From Rhodospirillales bacterium (lineage in GTDB: Bacteria; Pseudomonadota; Alphaproteobacteria; Micavibrionales; Micavibrionaceae), in assembly GCA_020638395.1 (NCBI GenBank), contig JACKIP010000002.1:62001-126000 (forward strand): 64,000 nt of DNA. The letters run 5' to 3'. Made by a program: the position numbers and the translations under genes. The notes under the pieces were generated by a model, which had not been told where the DNA came from, did not search any database, and saw only the letters and a list, made by a program, of their open reading frames with translations. Each line of letters begins with the position of its first letter. The stretch's first letter is position 1. Shown piece by piece: positions 52,111 to 61,214 of this stretch.

Positions 52111-53562
52111 ATGACACACTCTTTCCCCCGTCATTGCCCGCTTTATGCGGACAATCCATGGATTACCCGGACAAGCCGGGTAATGACGCAAGCTGTTTTT
52201 GTCTTACTGGTCTGTCTCATTTCTAACATATCCCTATCCCCAGCCCAGGCCGCACCCCGTACAAAATTCCTCGATATCCAGTCCCACACCACGGATAAAG
52301 GCCTGAGTTTCTGGCTGGTGGAGGACCATAGCCTGCCAATTGTGGCGCTGGAATTTGCCTTTGACGGAGCTGGAGCGGCGCTTGACCCTGCCGATAAGCA
52401 AGGCCTGAGCCGTCTTGCGTCCAATACCATGGATGAAGGCGCGGGCGACCTGTCCGCAGAAGCCTTTCAGAACGAGCTGCGGACACAGTCCATTTCCCTG
52501 TCTTTTTCTTCCTCCCGCGATACCTTTGGTGGATCGCTGAAAACCCGCGCAACGACACTGGAACAGGCGGAGGAGTTGCTGCATCTGGCGCTAACCCAGC
52601 CACGTTTTGAAGATAAAGACATTCAGCGCATGAAAGATGCCAATATCGCCCGCATCCGCGAGTCTCTGTCTGATCCGGAGTGGATTGCGGCGCGATTTGT
52701 CAATGATCTGGCCTTTGCGGGGCATCCCTATGCCCTGAATAGCGGCGGGACCCTTTCGACCCTGCAGGCCCTGAGTTCCAAAGATTTGAAAGCCTTCGTC
52801 ACAACCCGTCTGGCCCGCAAAAATTTGAAAATTGCACTGGTCGGAGACCTGAGCGTTGCGCAGGCCAGCGCGCTGGTCGATAAGGTTTTCGGAGGCTTGC
52901 CGGAAGCTCCCGCCACGACCACAAGCGTAGCTGATTTGACGTTGCAGCATTCGGGGCAGACCTACCTGTACGACCTTGATATCCCCCAGACCGTCATTCA
53001 GGGAGTCTTGCCGGCGCTCAACCGGAAAGACCCGGATTATTACGCCTTTCAGGTGATGAATCAGATTTTGGGCGCGGGCGGGTTTGGCTCTCGCCTGACC
53101 GAAGAGATCCGCGAAAAACGCGGCCTGACCTATGGCATTTACACCTATCTAACCCAGATGACGCATGTGGATTACCTGACCCTTGGTGTGTCCACAGCCA
53201 ATGAAAATGCCGGGGAAGTCCTCCGTCTTGCCGCAACTGAGCTGTCTAAAATGGCCACGAGTGATGTCAGTGAGAAAGAGCTGTCCGAGGCCATCTCTTA
53301 TATCAATGGCTCCCTGCCGCTGACTCTGACCTCTACTTCGAACATTGCTGAATTGCTGTTGGGCATGCAACTGGATGATCTGCCTGTTGATTATCTGGAT
53401 CACCGCGCGGCCCACTTCGATGCTGTTACCGCCGCCGATGTCCGCCGGGTTGCGCAAAAATACTTGAAGCCCGAAAGCATGATGACTATGATCGTCGGTG
53501 CTCCCACAAGATTAACAGAAAAAAATGTCACAAAACTTAGCGTGCTCCCCAATGTTCAATAG
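52111..53562 (+). CDS. M16 family peptidase, non-catalytic partner with repeat-encoded N-terminus
   Basis: A 483-residue M16 protein without the zinc motif (position occupied by LSRLASNTMDEGAG) but with the R-Y pair region FGSRLTEEIREKRGLTYGIY, so it is the substrate-binding partner of the preceding peptidase. ATG at 52111 has AGGAG nine bases upstream. The first 24 residues are translated from a palindromic repeat (52129-52189); the true signal peptide starts at M25 (MTQAVFVLLVCLISNIS). So the repeat either extends the signal peptide or moved the original start away from its ribosome site. Confidence 0.9.
   Translation: MTHSFPRHCPLYADNPWITRTSRVMTQAVFVLLVCLISNISLSPAQAAPRTKFLDIQSHTTDKGLSFWLVEDHSLPIVALEFAFDGAGAALDPADKQGLSRLASNTMDEGAGDLSAEAFQNELRTQSISLSFSSSRDTFGGSLKTRATTLEQAEELLHLALTQPRFEDKDIQRMKDANIARIRESLSDPEWIAARFVNDLAFAGHPYALNSGGTLSTLQALSSKDLKAFVTTRLARKNLKIALVGDLSVAQASALVDKVFGGLPEAPATTTSVADLTLQHSGQTYLYDLDIPQTVIQGVLPALNRKDPDYYAFQVMNQILGAGGFGSRLTEEIREKRGLTYGIYTYLTQMTHVDYLTLGVSTANENAGEVLRLAATELSKMATSDVSEKELSEAISYINGSLPLTLTSTSNIAELLLGMQLDDLPVDYLDHRAAHFDAVTAADVRRVAQKYLKPESMMTMIVGAPTRLTEKNVTKLSVLPNVQ
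52129..52189 (+). repeat. Head-to-head palindromic family C dimer inside a coding region
   Basis: Unit one is CGTCATTGCCCGC-n-GCGGACAATCCATG; unit two is GGATTACCCGG-n-CCGGGTAATGACG. They meet at AATCCATGGATT. The dimer lies between the ribosome site and the signal-peptide codons of the M16 partner gene and supplies an in-frame ATG at its right end (52183). Confidence 0.9.
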
Positions 53563-55120
53563 CGTAACAAAGCGTCCGGTCTGGCGGCACTTACAGACCC
53601 ATGCTGCCGGCCTCCGGTCTTATCCGATATCTTCCCTGTTTGATCTGGACCCCCACCGGTTTGAGAAATTTCACCGCGTGCAAGACGGGACGGTGCTCGA
53701 TTTTTCCCGCCAGCATATGACCACGGACACGCTGGCGCTTTTGCTGCAACTGGCCAAAGAACAGGATGTCGAAGGCTGGCGCACCAGAATGTTTGCCGGA
53801 GAAAAGATCAATACAACCGAGGACCGCGCCGTTCTGCATACGGCTTTGCGCCGTCCGGCCTCTGATACCGTCCTCGTGGATAACGAAAATGTGATGCCGG
53901 GGGTGGAAGCCGCCCGGCAGAAAATGAAAGATTTCTGTGAAAAAGTTCATTCCGGAGCCTTTAAAGGCGCGACCGGCAAGAAGATCGACACCATTGTCAA
54001 TATCGGGATCGGTGGCTCTGATCTTGGCCCCTATATGGTCACGGAAGCGCTGAAACACTGGGAGCTTGACGGCATTACCTCTCACTTTGTCTCCAACGTT
54101 GACGGCACGCATATCGCCGAAACCCTGAAAGACATTGACCCGGAAACTACCCTGTTTCTGATCGCGTCTAAAACCTTTACCACGCAGGAAACCATGACCA
54201 ATGCTGCGACCGCCAAAGAGTGGCTGGTGCAGCAACTAGGGAATGAGACTGCCGTAAAAAACCACTTTGCGGCCCTGTCCACCAATCGCAGCGCCGTAGA
54301 AGCCTTTGGGATTGATCCGGAAAATATGTTCCCGTTCGAAAACTGGGTGGGCGGACGCTATAGCCTGTGGTCAAGCATCGGCCTGTCAATTGCCCTGAAT
54401 ATAGGATATGACCAGTTCGACGCTCTGTTACAGGGCGCACATGCGATGGATGAGCATTTCCAGACCGCGCCGCTGGAAGAGAACCTCCCCGTTCTGAGTG
54501 CCCTGATCGGCATCTGGAACCGGAATTTTATGGGCTATCCCGCGCTGGCGGTGCTGCCCTACGATCAATATCTGCACCGCTTCCCGGCGTTCCTGCAACA
54601 ACTGGATATGGAATCCAATGGCAAGCGTGTGACCCGCAACGGGCATGCCGTTGATTATGCAACCGGCCCCACCGTGTACGGCGAGCCGGGCACCAATGGA
54701 CAGCATGCGTTTTATCAATTGCTGCATCAGGGCACCGACATCACGCCGTGCGATTTCATTATCCCGAAAATATCGCAAAATCCGATTGGTCCTCATCATC
54801 AGCTCTTACAAGCCAATGTCGTGGCACAGGCCGAAGCGATGATGCGCGGGCGAACCCTGGATGAAGCAAACGGCGATCCACAACGGGTGTTTGAAGGCAA
54901 CCGGCCCTCCTCGATCCTGCTGCTGGAAGAGATATCCCCCTATCATCTGGGGCAGCTCATCGCCCTGTACGAGCATAAAGTCTTTACACAGGGCATTATC
55001 TGGGAGCTGAACAGCTTCGACCAGTTCGGCGTCGAGCTGGGCAAGGAAATGGCGAATAAGCTTCTGGAAGACCCGCGCTCCATCGGCGATATCGGAATTC
55101 TTGATTACTTGAAATCCTGA
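53525..55120 (+). CDS. pgi: Glucose-6-phosphate isomerase
   Basis: Interconverts glucose-6-phosphate and fructose-6-phosphate. The 531-residue protein has NIGIGGSDLGPYMVTEAL, the PGI signature GGRYSLWSSIGLSIAL, catalytic Glu in the GTNGQHAFYQLLHQG region (His-Glu pair), and a C-terminal FDQFGVELGKEMANKLL with the catalytic Lys. The ATG at 53525 overlaps the M16 gene by 38 bases; M10 (53552) is a second option. Neither has a strong ribosome site, so coupling to the upstream gene is likely. Confidence 0.95.
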   Translation: MSQNLACSPMFNSVTKRPVWRHLQTHAAGLRSYPISSLFDLDPHRFEKFHRVQDGTVLDFSRQHMTTDTLALLLQLAKEQDVEGWRTRMFAGEKINTTEDRAVLHTALRRPASDTVLVDNENVMPGVEAARQKMKDFCEKVHSGAFKGATGKKIDTIVNIGIGGSDLGPYMVTEALKHWELDGITSHFVSNVDGTHIAETLKDIDPETTLFLIASKTFTTQETMTNAATAKEWLVQQLGNETAVKNHFAALSTNRSAVEAFGIDPENMFPFENWVGGRYSLWSSIGLSIALNIGYDQFDALLQGAHAMDEHFQTAPLEENLPVLSALIGIWNRNFMGYPALAVLPYDQYLHRFPAFLQQLDMESNGKRVTRNGHAVDYATGPTVYGEPGTNGQHAFYQLLHQGTDITPCDFIIPKISQNPIGPHHQLLQANVVAQAEAMMRGRTLDEANGDPQRVFEGNRPSSILLLEEISPYHLGQLIALYEHKVFTQGIIWELNSFDQFGVELGKEMANKLLEDPRSIGDIGILDYLKS

Positions 55121-55184
55121 ACCTGCCTTCGCTTGCCTGCCTGTTCAGACCGGGCACGGTTTTTGTGATACTCAAAGAAAGATA

Positions 55185-55325
55185 TATAGAAATCTCTGCA
55201 AAAGTCTGCAATTTTACAAAATCGTCATTCTGAGCGCAACGAAGAATCTTTGTTTATCAACAGGTTAGGGCTCTTCGCCTGTGGCTCAGGATGACGATTT
55301 TGGGCTTTGGCAGAGCGTTCTATAG
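55185..55325. repeat. MITE-like element with terminal inverted repeats, family B (complete copy)
   Basis: Left end TATAGAAATCTCTGCAAAAG and right end CTTTGGCAGAGCGTTCTATA are imperfect inverted repeats. The 140-bp inside is a long hairpin: CGTCATTCTGAGCGCAACG...AGGCTCTTCG-like arm and GTGGCTCAGGATGACG. Next to it, AAAAATAGGGCATTCGTCATTCCCCGG (55349-55375) is a truncated family A end that abuts the stop of the next minus-strand gene. Confidence 0.82.
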
Positions 55326-55377
55326 TCATTCTATAGTAATTCCGTTTAAAAATAGGGCATTCGTCATTCCCCGGAAC

Positions 55378-56049
55378 TCATGAGAGTGAGGGATCTGAAG
55401 GCGTGGCTGGCTCCCTGTTCCAGGGCCGGGGGAGCGCGTGGATCTGCCGCAACTCCTCCATAGGACGCCGTGTCGGAATCTGGATCTGAGTATCTCCCGC
55501 CGTGACAACTACAATATTTTTTTGCAAAGTCTCAGGGTCACACATATAGGTCGAGCGGGGTTTTGCAGCAGGCACCACCTCCGTTATCATTCCCCGGTTT
55601 ACGGCCACATTTCTGGTTTGTAAGGCGGGGCGTGCCACCATCTCAAACTCAACCGGACGATCCCGGTTGGACGGAATCTGCGCCGACCCGCCATAAAACA
55701 AATCCGCTACAGACCCTCTTTTGGCGGTGCGGGTGTCTTTTCCCCACGGGACAACCGCTTCCCGCCCGATCCCTGTGGAAGCTTGCGGCAAAATTCTTTC
55801 GATATTAGCAAACAGATCATATCCGAGTTTTTCCCGGGCCTGTTCGTTAATCGTTGCGACCAGTTTATCCGAAGACAGCGCAACAATTCCGCGCCGGCCA
55901 TGGCCCTGCTTATCGAGATATATAAGGCGGGAATGCTGCGGGTTTTCGGGACTGGTTTCTATTAAGGCAATTTCCTGAGGGGGAACTGCGACCTGCCGAA
56001 GATCTTTTTCGTCCGTTTCGGACGGCACCTGTATTCTGATTGTTTTCAT
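55378..56049 (-). CDS. Hypothetical protein
   Basis: A 223-residue soluble protein I do not recognise. No signal peptide or membrane helix. It has a beta-rich N-terminus (MKTIRIQVPSETDE), a middle that resembles a small sensory or regulatory domain only vaguely (LIYLDKQGHGRRGIVALSSD), and a proline-rich disordered C-terminus. The stop abuts a truncated repeat, so the end of the protein may have been altered by it. Confidence 0.65.
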   Translation of the reverse strand: MKTIRIQVPSETDEKDLRQVAVPPQEIALIETSPENPQHSRLIYLDKQGHGRRGIVALSSDKLVATINEQAREKLGYDLFANIERILPQASTGIGREAVVPWGKDTRTAKRGSVADLFYGGSAQIPSNRDRPVEFEMVARPALQTRNVAVNRGMITEVVPAAKPRSTYMCDPETLQKNIVVVTAGDTQIQIPTRRPMEELRQIHALPRPWNREPATPSDPSLS

Positions 56050-56157
56050 GACAACACCCTTTTTATTTAGAACAAGCGAGTCAAGTATATCCTACTTTTG
56101 CCATCCCGTCTTATTTTTCGATGGTAAAATAGCTTTAATTTCTATACTCTGCGCGGC

Positions 56158-57579
56158 ATGTCCTTAACCATTGCCATCGTTGGCCGCCCGAATGTCGGAA
56201 AATCTACGCTGTTTAACCGCATCGCACGTAAAAAGCTGGCAATTATTGATGATACTCCCGGCGTTACCCGCGACTGGCGCACCTCCCCCGCCGAAATCGC
56301 CGGCTATCCGGTTACCATCATCGACACAGCCGGACTGGAAGAGCGGTTTGACGAATCAATCGAAAGCCGGATGCGCAAATCTACCGAACAGGCTCTGGCG
56401 CAAGCGGATGTGATTGTTTTTATGATAGACGGGCGAGCGGGCGTTACGCCGCTGGACGATCATTTTGCCGATTGGCTGCGCCGTCAGAATAAACCGGCGA
56501 TTCTGGTTGTCAATAAATGCGAAAACGAAAAAGCCACCATGGCCGGAGTTGCGGAAGCCCATGCTCTGGGGCTGGGGGAACCTATTCCGATTTCCGCAGA
56601 ACACTCCGATGGGCTGGGCGAGCTTTACACGGCGCTGATGGAACAGTTTCCCGAACATTTCGAGGAAACTCCGGAACACGACCCGGATCAGAAAAATTTT
56701 ATCCCCGACGCCGAGATTGACGCGTTGGAGGGAACGGAGCGCGACATTCTGGAAGAACTTCCGGAAGAAGAGGAAAAATCAATCAAGATTGCCATCGTCG
56801 GCCGTCCCAATGCCGGAAAATCAACACTACTCAATGCTTTGTTGCATGATGAGCGGGTTATGACAGGGCCGGAGGCAGGACTGACCCGCGACGCCATCGC
56901 CGTTGACTGGAGCTATCAGGACCGCCGCATTCGTCTGGTCGATACCGCCGGGTTACGCCGCAAAACCAAGGTTCAGAATAAAATTGAAAGAATGGCGGTC
57001 GAAGATACGATGCGGGCCATACGCCTTGCCCATATCGTGATTCTGATGATCGATTCGGTCAACGGATTCGATAAACAGGATCTCCAGATCGCGGCACATA
57101 TCATCGAGGAAGGGCGTGGCCTGATTCTCGCCTGCAATAAATGGGATGCCGTCAGCAAGAAAGACGAAACCCGGCAGGCCGTTCTGGACCGCCTTGAGAA
57201 ATCCTTTTCCCAGATTCACGGATTGCCCATGTTAACCCTGTCCGCTCTGAACGGGCAGAATACCACAAAACTGATGGATATGGTTCTGGAAACCTATGAT
57301 TTGTGGAATGCGCGGGTGCGAACCGCAAAGCTGAATCAATGGCTCGGCTGGATGGAAAGCAAGCACCCGCCGCCGCTGGTGGAGGGAAAGCCAAACCGCC
57401 TGCGCTACATAACCCAGATCAAGGCCCGTCCTCCTACCTTTGTGTTGTGGTGCGGGCGCCCGAAAGCTATCCCGGATTCCTATCGCCGTTACCTGATTAA
57501 CGGTCTGCGCGAGTCATTCGAGATGGAGGGTGTGCCGATCCGCCTACTCATCCGCACCAGTAAAAACCCGTATGTCTAG
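56158..57579 (+). CDS. der: Ribosome-assembly GTPase Der (EngA)
   Basis: A 473-residue protein with two G domains in tandem, needed for 50S subunit maturation. First domain: GRPNVGKSTL, DTPGVTRD, DTAGL, NKCE. Second domain: GRPNAGKSTL, RDAIAVDW, DTAGLRRKTK, NKWD. A KH-like C-terminal domain follows (FVLWCGRPKAIPDSYRRYL). The acidic linker between the two G domains is long (EEEEKSIK). Confidence 0.98.
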   Translation: MSLTIAIVGRPNVGKSTLFNRIARKKLAIIDDTPGVTRDWRTSPAEIAGYPVTIIDTAGLEERFDESIESRMRKSTEQALAQADVIVFMIDGRAGVTPLDDHFADWLRRQNKPAILVVNKCENEKATMAGVAEAHALGLGEPIPISAEHSDGLGELYTALMEQFPEHFEETPEHDPDQKNFIPDAEIDALEGTERDILEELPEEEEKSIKIAIVGRPNAGKSTLLNALLHDERVMTGPEAGLTRDAIAVDWSYQDRRIRLVDTAGLRRKTKVQNKIERMAVEDTMRAIRLAHIVILMIDSVNGFDKQDLQIAAHIIEEGRGLILACNKWDAVSKKDETRQAVLDRLEKSFSQIHGLPMLTLSALNGQNTTKLMDMVLETYDLWNARVRTAKLNQWLGWMESKHPPPLVEGKPNRLRYITQIKARPPTFVLWCGRPKAIPDSYRRYLINGLRESFEMEGVPIRLLIRTSKNPYV

Positions 57580-57580
57580 C

Positions 57581-57746
57581 TGTATAGTTCTTCGCATTGA
57601 GAATCTGACATTCGTCATTCCCCGGATTTGCCGCGCAAACCCCGGGGGGAATCCATAAACATTCATAAGTATCAATGGATTGCCTTTGACAATTCAGGCA
57701 ATGACGGCGAAAGGATGTCTCAAAATTATTTAGAGCCACTCTATAA
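57581..57746 (+). repeat. Dispersed palindromic element, family A (copy A4)
   Basis: TATAGTTCTTCGCATTGAGAATCTGACA, then CGTCATTCCCCGG with hairpin, GGAATCCATAAAC, ATCAATGGATTGCC, a shortened second hairpin and CAGGCAATGACGG. The right flank is CTCAAAATTATTTAGAGCC. It starts two bases after the der stop and reaches to 13 bases before the convergent gene end. Confidence 0.88.
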
Positions 57747-57758
57747 CGGAACGTCGAC

Positions 57759-59021
57759 TTACGCCAGACGCGCGCCGCTCCCGGCCGAAGGTCCCATCGG
57801 GGCCGTGGTGAATCCCAATCCAAGATCAAGATTGCGCAGAGCAAATTTCTGCTCGATCTTTTCTGCCGTTTCCGGGTTCGCAACTTTGGCGGCGACATTC
57901 AAAGCCATTTCCTGAACATTATTCATAGCACCACCCTCGGCGGCACGGAATAATTCCTTTATGTCATCAAAATTAGCGCCGCCACTTTGAGCATATTCTG
58001 TATGCGCTTCCGCAGCTCGTTCCGCATTTTCCATGTGTCCGGTTTGCTCGACGCCGCGTGTCCGAACCTCATTGGCTGCTTTTTCCAGAAGTGCAATCTG
58101 GGTGTTGCGCGGATCTTTTTCCAATGTGGTGGCGGCAGGGTTCCCGGCCTGTTCGAATGCTTTTTTACTTGTCGGCGTGGATGCAATCATTCCCCCTGCC
58201 GTGCTCTGTGGCTGGGAGAAATAGTTGTTATAATTGCTTTGAGCCGCAGGATCTCTCTGCTCGCGGGCTTCAGCCTTTGTTCTCGGCCTGTCATACTGAG
58301 GAGTTGACGGTCCTTGCGCAAACGCCATGCCGGCACCTTGCAAGGCGACCGTTCCCATGGTGTGTACGGTCGAGGCCAATGCAATGGCCGGAGCCAATCC
58401 CGGAGCGAGGAAATTCGCAACACTGGTTGCCCCCCAGCCAGCCGCAGAATTAAGGGCCGCCGTTCCGGCAATCCGCCCCACGCCGGGGGCGCTGCGATCT
58501 GTGGTGGGAGTGGTCTGCGCCTGCAGTCCTTTCGCATCAAGAGACTGTTGCTCTTTAATCTCAGCCACCGCCCCAGTCAACCCTTTATGCGTGTCGGCGA
58601 GAGACTCAACCGCTTCAGTGGTGCTCTCCAATTTATCCGCATTACGCGCTGCGGCTAGATTATGACCCTCAAAAAACTGGCGCGTGTTGGCGACCTCAGA
58701 GGGCTTCCATTCCACCCCTTCCAGAGTGGCTTTCGGATCAGCAACAATTGCCATCGCTGCAATTGTTTCGGGAACATGAGTCATATTCCGGTCTGGAGTC
58801 GTTGGATTTACGGAAGCCGCCGCTGGACCCGGACTGGCGAACAACACCGCCGCGCTTAAAGCGGCAGCAGCAATGCTTGCCATCGGGGAGTGTGTATCTG
58901 CAGCAGGTTTGTCAGAGGGAAATGAAGAGTCGAAATCTCCCGCATGCTCGCGCCCACCATCCAGCCGATCAAGCAGGCGTGCAAAACTCGCAGTCTCTTT
59001 CACTTCTTCTCCGTCTAACAC
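57759..59021 (-). CDS. Hypothetical alanine-rich protein with central hydrophobic segments
   Basis: A 420-residue protein I do not recognise. Residues about 47-70 (ASIAAAALSAAVLFASPGPA) form a hydrophobic segment after a charged 46-residue N-terminus, which would suit an unusual signal or anchor. A second weak hydrophobic region lies at about 185-235 (GTAALNSAAGWGATSVANFL). The rest is alanine-, glutamine- and threonine-rich and probably helical or disordered. GTG start at 59021 after TTGAGGGAACC. Low-complexity exported or effector-like proteins look like this, but nothing specific can be named. Confidence 0.7.
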   Translation of the reverse strand: MLDGEEVKETASFARLLDRLDGGREHAGDFDSSFPSDKPAADTHSPMASIAAAALSAAVLFASPGPAAASVNPTTPDRNMTHVPETIAAMAIVADPKATLEGVEWKPSEVANTRQFFEGHNLAAARNADKLESTTEAVESLADTHKGLTGAVAEIKEQQSLDAKGLQAQTTPTTDRSAPGVGRIAGTAALNSAAGWGATSVANFLAPGLAPAIALASTVHTMGTVALQGAGMAFAQGPSTPQYDRPRTKAEAREQRDPAAQSNYNNYFSQPQSTAGGMIASTPTSKKAFEQAGNPAATTLEKDPRNTQIALLEKAANEVRTRGVEQTGHMENAERAAEAHTEYAQSGGANFDDIKELFRAAEGGAMNNVQEMALNVAAKVANPETAEKIEQKFALRNLDLGLGFTTAPMGPSAGSGARLA

Positions 59022-59128
59022 GGTGGTTCCCTCAATATATTACATGAACTTATTCTTACTATATCAAAGCTGCCGGAGCGATGCAAATTTTTGTATCAAG
59101 GATCTTCCCTCCCTCAAAACCTGATTTT

Positions 59129-59170
59129 TCGTCATTGCGCGGACTTTCTTCGAAAGCCATGTAATGACAA
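59129..59170 (+). repeat. Palindromic family C unit overlapping a start codon
   Basis: CGTCATTGCGCGGACTTTC-TTC-GAAAGCCATGTAATGACA: the outer CGTCATT/AATGACA arms and the inner stem match other units. Its TAATGACA supplies the first ATG (59164) of the next open frame. Confidence 0.8.
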
Positions 59171-59880
59171 AATTGAGAGGGGAGGATAAGAACAAGATGA
59201 GATTCAGCTTGATATATTACATATCGTATGCTAACGTTGGCAAAACAGCGAACGTAATAGAGGTAAAAGTGAGTCTGACTACTAGAATGAAGGGCTTTGT
59301 TAAAACAGCATTCGAGAAAATGGGGGTGCTGCCTGAACCACCCAAGCCCCCTAGCGAAAATCCATTTGAGGATTACAAGGGCGTATACGCCGCTCATTAC
59401 GTGGGAGAGAAGGGCCGTCCGATAGTCTATTTTTTTAGAGGTCCTGATATTGACACACCCGATTCCGAACGCCACTTTGAATTGAAATTAGTATTTTCTA
59501 CGCAGCAAAGCGCAGAGAATTTGAAGAGGGTTGTTGACGCCCTATCCACGGAATTTTCGCTCTCAAAAATGGCAGACATTTTTACGACCCCTTCATACTT
59601 TTGTGTAGCACCGGAATTAGATTACAGTCTCGGAGTTGAATTTTGGGGACCACATCGTGTAAGCGTTATAGATATCTCTTTAGAGAATACGATATTAGGA
59701 CCTGGCGTTATCCCACTTCCAGGATGGCGCGAACACGACCCTGATTCGTTTAAGAAGTTAGAAGCTCTGGAAACAGCCGTTGGGGGATTTATGGAAGATA
59801 ACCGGTCAAATGCCCTGAATCCCAACGTAGATGCATCACCGAGCCCTCATGATAACGAGATGCCAAAAGTGCACCTTTGA
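59164..59880 (+). CDS. Hypothetical protein, AT-rich
   Basis: A protein of at most 238 residues, not recognised. The start is uncertain. ATG 59164 is repeat-derived; ATG 59197 has GGGGAGG eleven bases ahead. GTG 59269 has AGAGG seven bases ahead and would give a 203-residue protein. The conserved-looking part begins at MKGFVKTAFEKMGVLPEPPK and continues with YVGEKGRPIVYFFRGPD and LEALETAVGGFMEDN. No membrane helix. Composition is lower in GC than the flanks, suggesting an acquired gene. Confidence 0.6.
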   Translation: MTKLRGEDKNKMRFSLIYYISYANVGKTANVIEVKVSLTTRMKGFVKTAFEKMGVLPEPPKPPSENPFEDYKGVYAAHYVGEKGRPIVYFFRGPDIDTPDSERHFELKLVFSTQQSAENLKRVVDALSTEFSLSKMADIFTTPSYFCVAPELDYSLGVEFWGPHRVSVIDISLENTILGPGVIPLPGWREHDPDSFKKLEALETAVGGFMEDNRSNALNPNVDASPSPHDNEMPKVHL

Positions 59881-59934
59881 TGAAATATAGTCATTCGGAA
59901 TGACTATATATGTTCAGGCTCAGATCACAGACCC

Positions 59935-60267
59935 TTAAGAGCGCACGCGCATTCCACCGAAATACTGGCTGCAATAACTTGCGCGAATATGTTTTTCGAT
60001 TTCGATCAGAGAATTGGCAATTTCCGGCGGAGGGCGGTTTTCGATTTCCTCCCGCAGCATTTTGAGCGCGGCTTCCGGATCAGCCTCGGCGATTTCCGAA
60101 TAGGTTCTTTTTAAAAATTCAAACGGGGTTTCAGGCGGCGGCGGCGTATCTCCATGAGCCAGATTAACCGCATGATCTCCGTAGTGATTCCGCGTCAGGC
60201 CTACCTTGCTGACAAAAATCTGCAGTGCTTTTTTTGCTTTCTGACGGAGTCTATCCAGTAGATCCAT
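59935..60267 (-). CDS. Small hypothetical protein
   Basis: A 110-residue protein, not recognised: basic N-terminal helix MDLLDRLRQKAKKALQIFVS, a proline stretch DTPPPPETP, and an acidic helical second half with PEAALKMLREEIENRPPPE. The ATG at 60267 has GGGTGGG at good distance; the frame up to 60327 is probably leader. Its convergent neighbour is the AT-rich hypothetical gene. Confidence 0.65.
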   Translation of the reverse strand: MDLLDRLRQKAKKALQIFVSKVGLTRNHYGDHAVNLAHGDTPPPPETPFEFLKRTYSEIAEADPEAALKMLREEIENRPPPEIANSLIEIEKHIRASYCSQYFGGMRVRS

Positions 60268-60407
60268 TATGTCCCACCCATTCGCCTTATGAGTGCGGAT
60301 CTTACAGAAATTATTTCCAAAAATCAATGATAAGGTTCATGTATCAGGATAAGCACGTTTCATATACGCCCTGATATCGAACAGAACTCTCCAGAAGCAT
60401 TGATTAC

Positions 60408-61142
60408 CTATTTCATATTCGGTTCTGTTTTTTTCAGAGAATACCAAGATTGAACAAACATATATTTTCTAATAGGTGTTTTCACAACTAACAACAAGAT
60501 TGCGATTGACAGTAAACACCAAACAGCCGGCCATTCATTCAAATTATCAGTAAGAATATGAGATAAGATAGGGCCAGCTAAAACATGATATATTGTCATA
60601 CGCCAGGAACCATAAAGAAGAGGAACAATAAAAGCGGCAATTAAATACGTAGGAAATCCGTGTGATGGCGTGTAGGTAAAGGCATCACCAATGCTATTGG
60701 TTGGGAGCTCCCACGCGATATGCCAGTTTCCGGATACAGAGCATAATTTTAATCCGCATAAAGTTCTATCTGCATTACACAGCCCCGCCCAGTCGAAAGG
60801 GTAAACTTGTATAATCATGACAATTACAGAGAAGAAACAAAAAGCATATGCATACGGAGCTACTTTTTGTGCGATTGCTTTTGGAATGAAATAAAGTGAT
60901 AAAGCGTTAATAAAGAATGGCTGAAACGCAATATGGAGGTATCCTAATAATGTAGCCACCTGATTGGTAGGAGCCGTGCATTGATTTATAACGGGATAGG
61001 TAAAAGCTTGCAAAAGCTCCATTAACGAAAAATACCCCAGAGCAATCCATAAAGATGCAGGTTCTTTCTTATATGCCGCATACATCGTTGTTGCTATACC
61101 AACACTTGCCAAAACCGCAGACGCCTCACCACTCCAGCACAT
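60408..61142 (-). CDS. DUF5765-like integral membrane protein
   Basis: A 244-residue protein starting MCWSGEASAVLASVGIATT with about seven membrane helices. The MCWS-x-EAS start, the YFSLMELLQAFTYPVINQC region and LLGYLHIAFQPFFINALSL fit what I know as DUF5765, a membrane family of unknown function in marine and soil proteobacteria. It is AT-rich compared with most of the window. A second motif, CGLKLCSVSGNWHIAWELP, contains a possible disulfide pair on an outer loop. Confidence 0.78.
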   Translation of the reverse strand: MCWSGEASAVLASVGIATTMYAAYKKEPASLWIALGYFSLMELLQAFTYPVINQCTAPTNQVATLLGYLHIAFQPFFINALSLYFIPKAIAQKVAPYAYAFCFFSVIVMIIQVYPFDWAGLCNADRTLCGLKLCSVSGNWHIAWELPTNSIGDAFTYTPSHGFPTYLIAAFIVPLLYGSWRMTIYHVLAGPILSHILTDNLNEWPAVWCLLSIAILLLVVKTPIRKYMFVQSWYSLKKTEPNMK

Positions 61143-61214
61143 TATTCGATCTCCAACCTTACTAATTCAGCGGGTCAAGATAAGTATTTTCTTTGTATAA
61201 GTAAACATGTTTCT

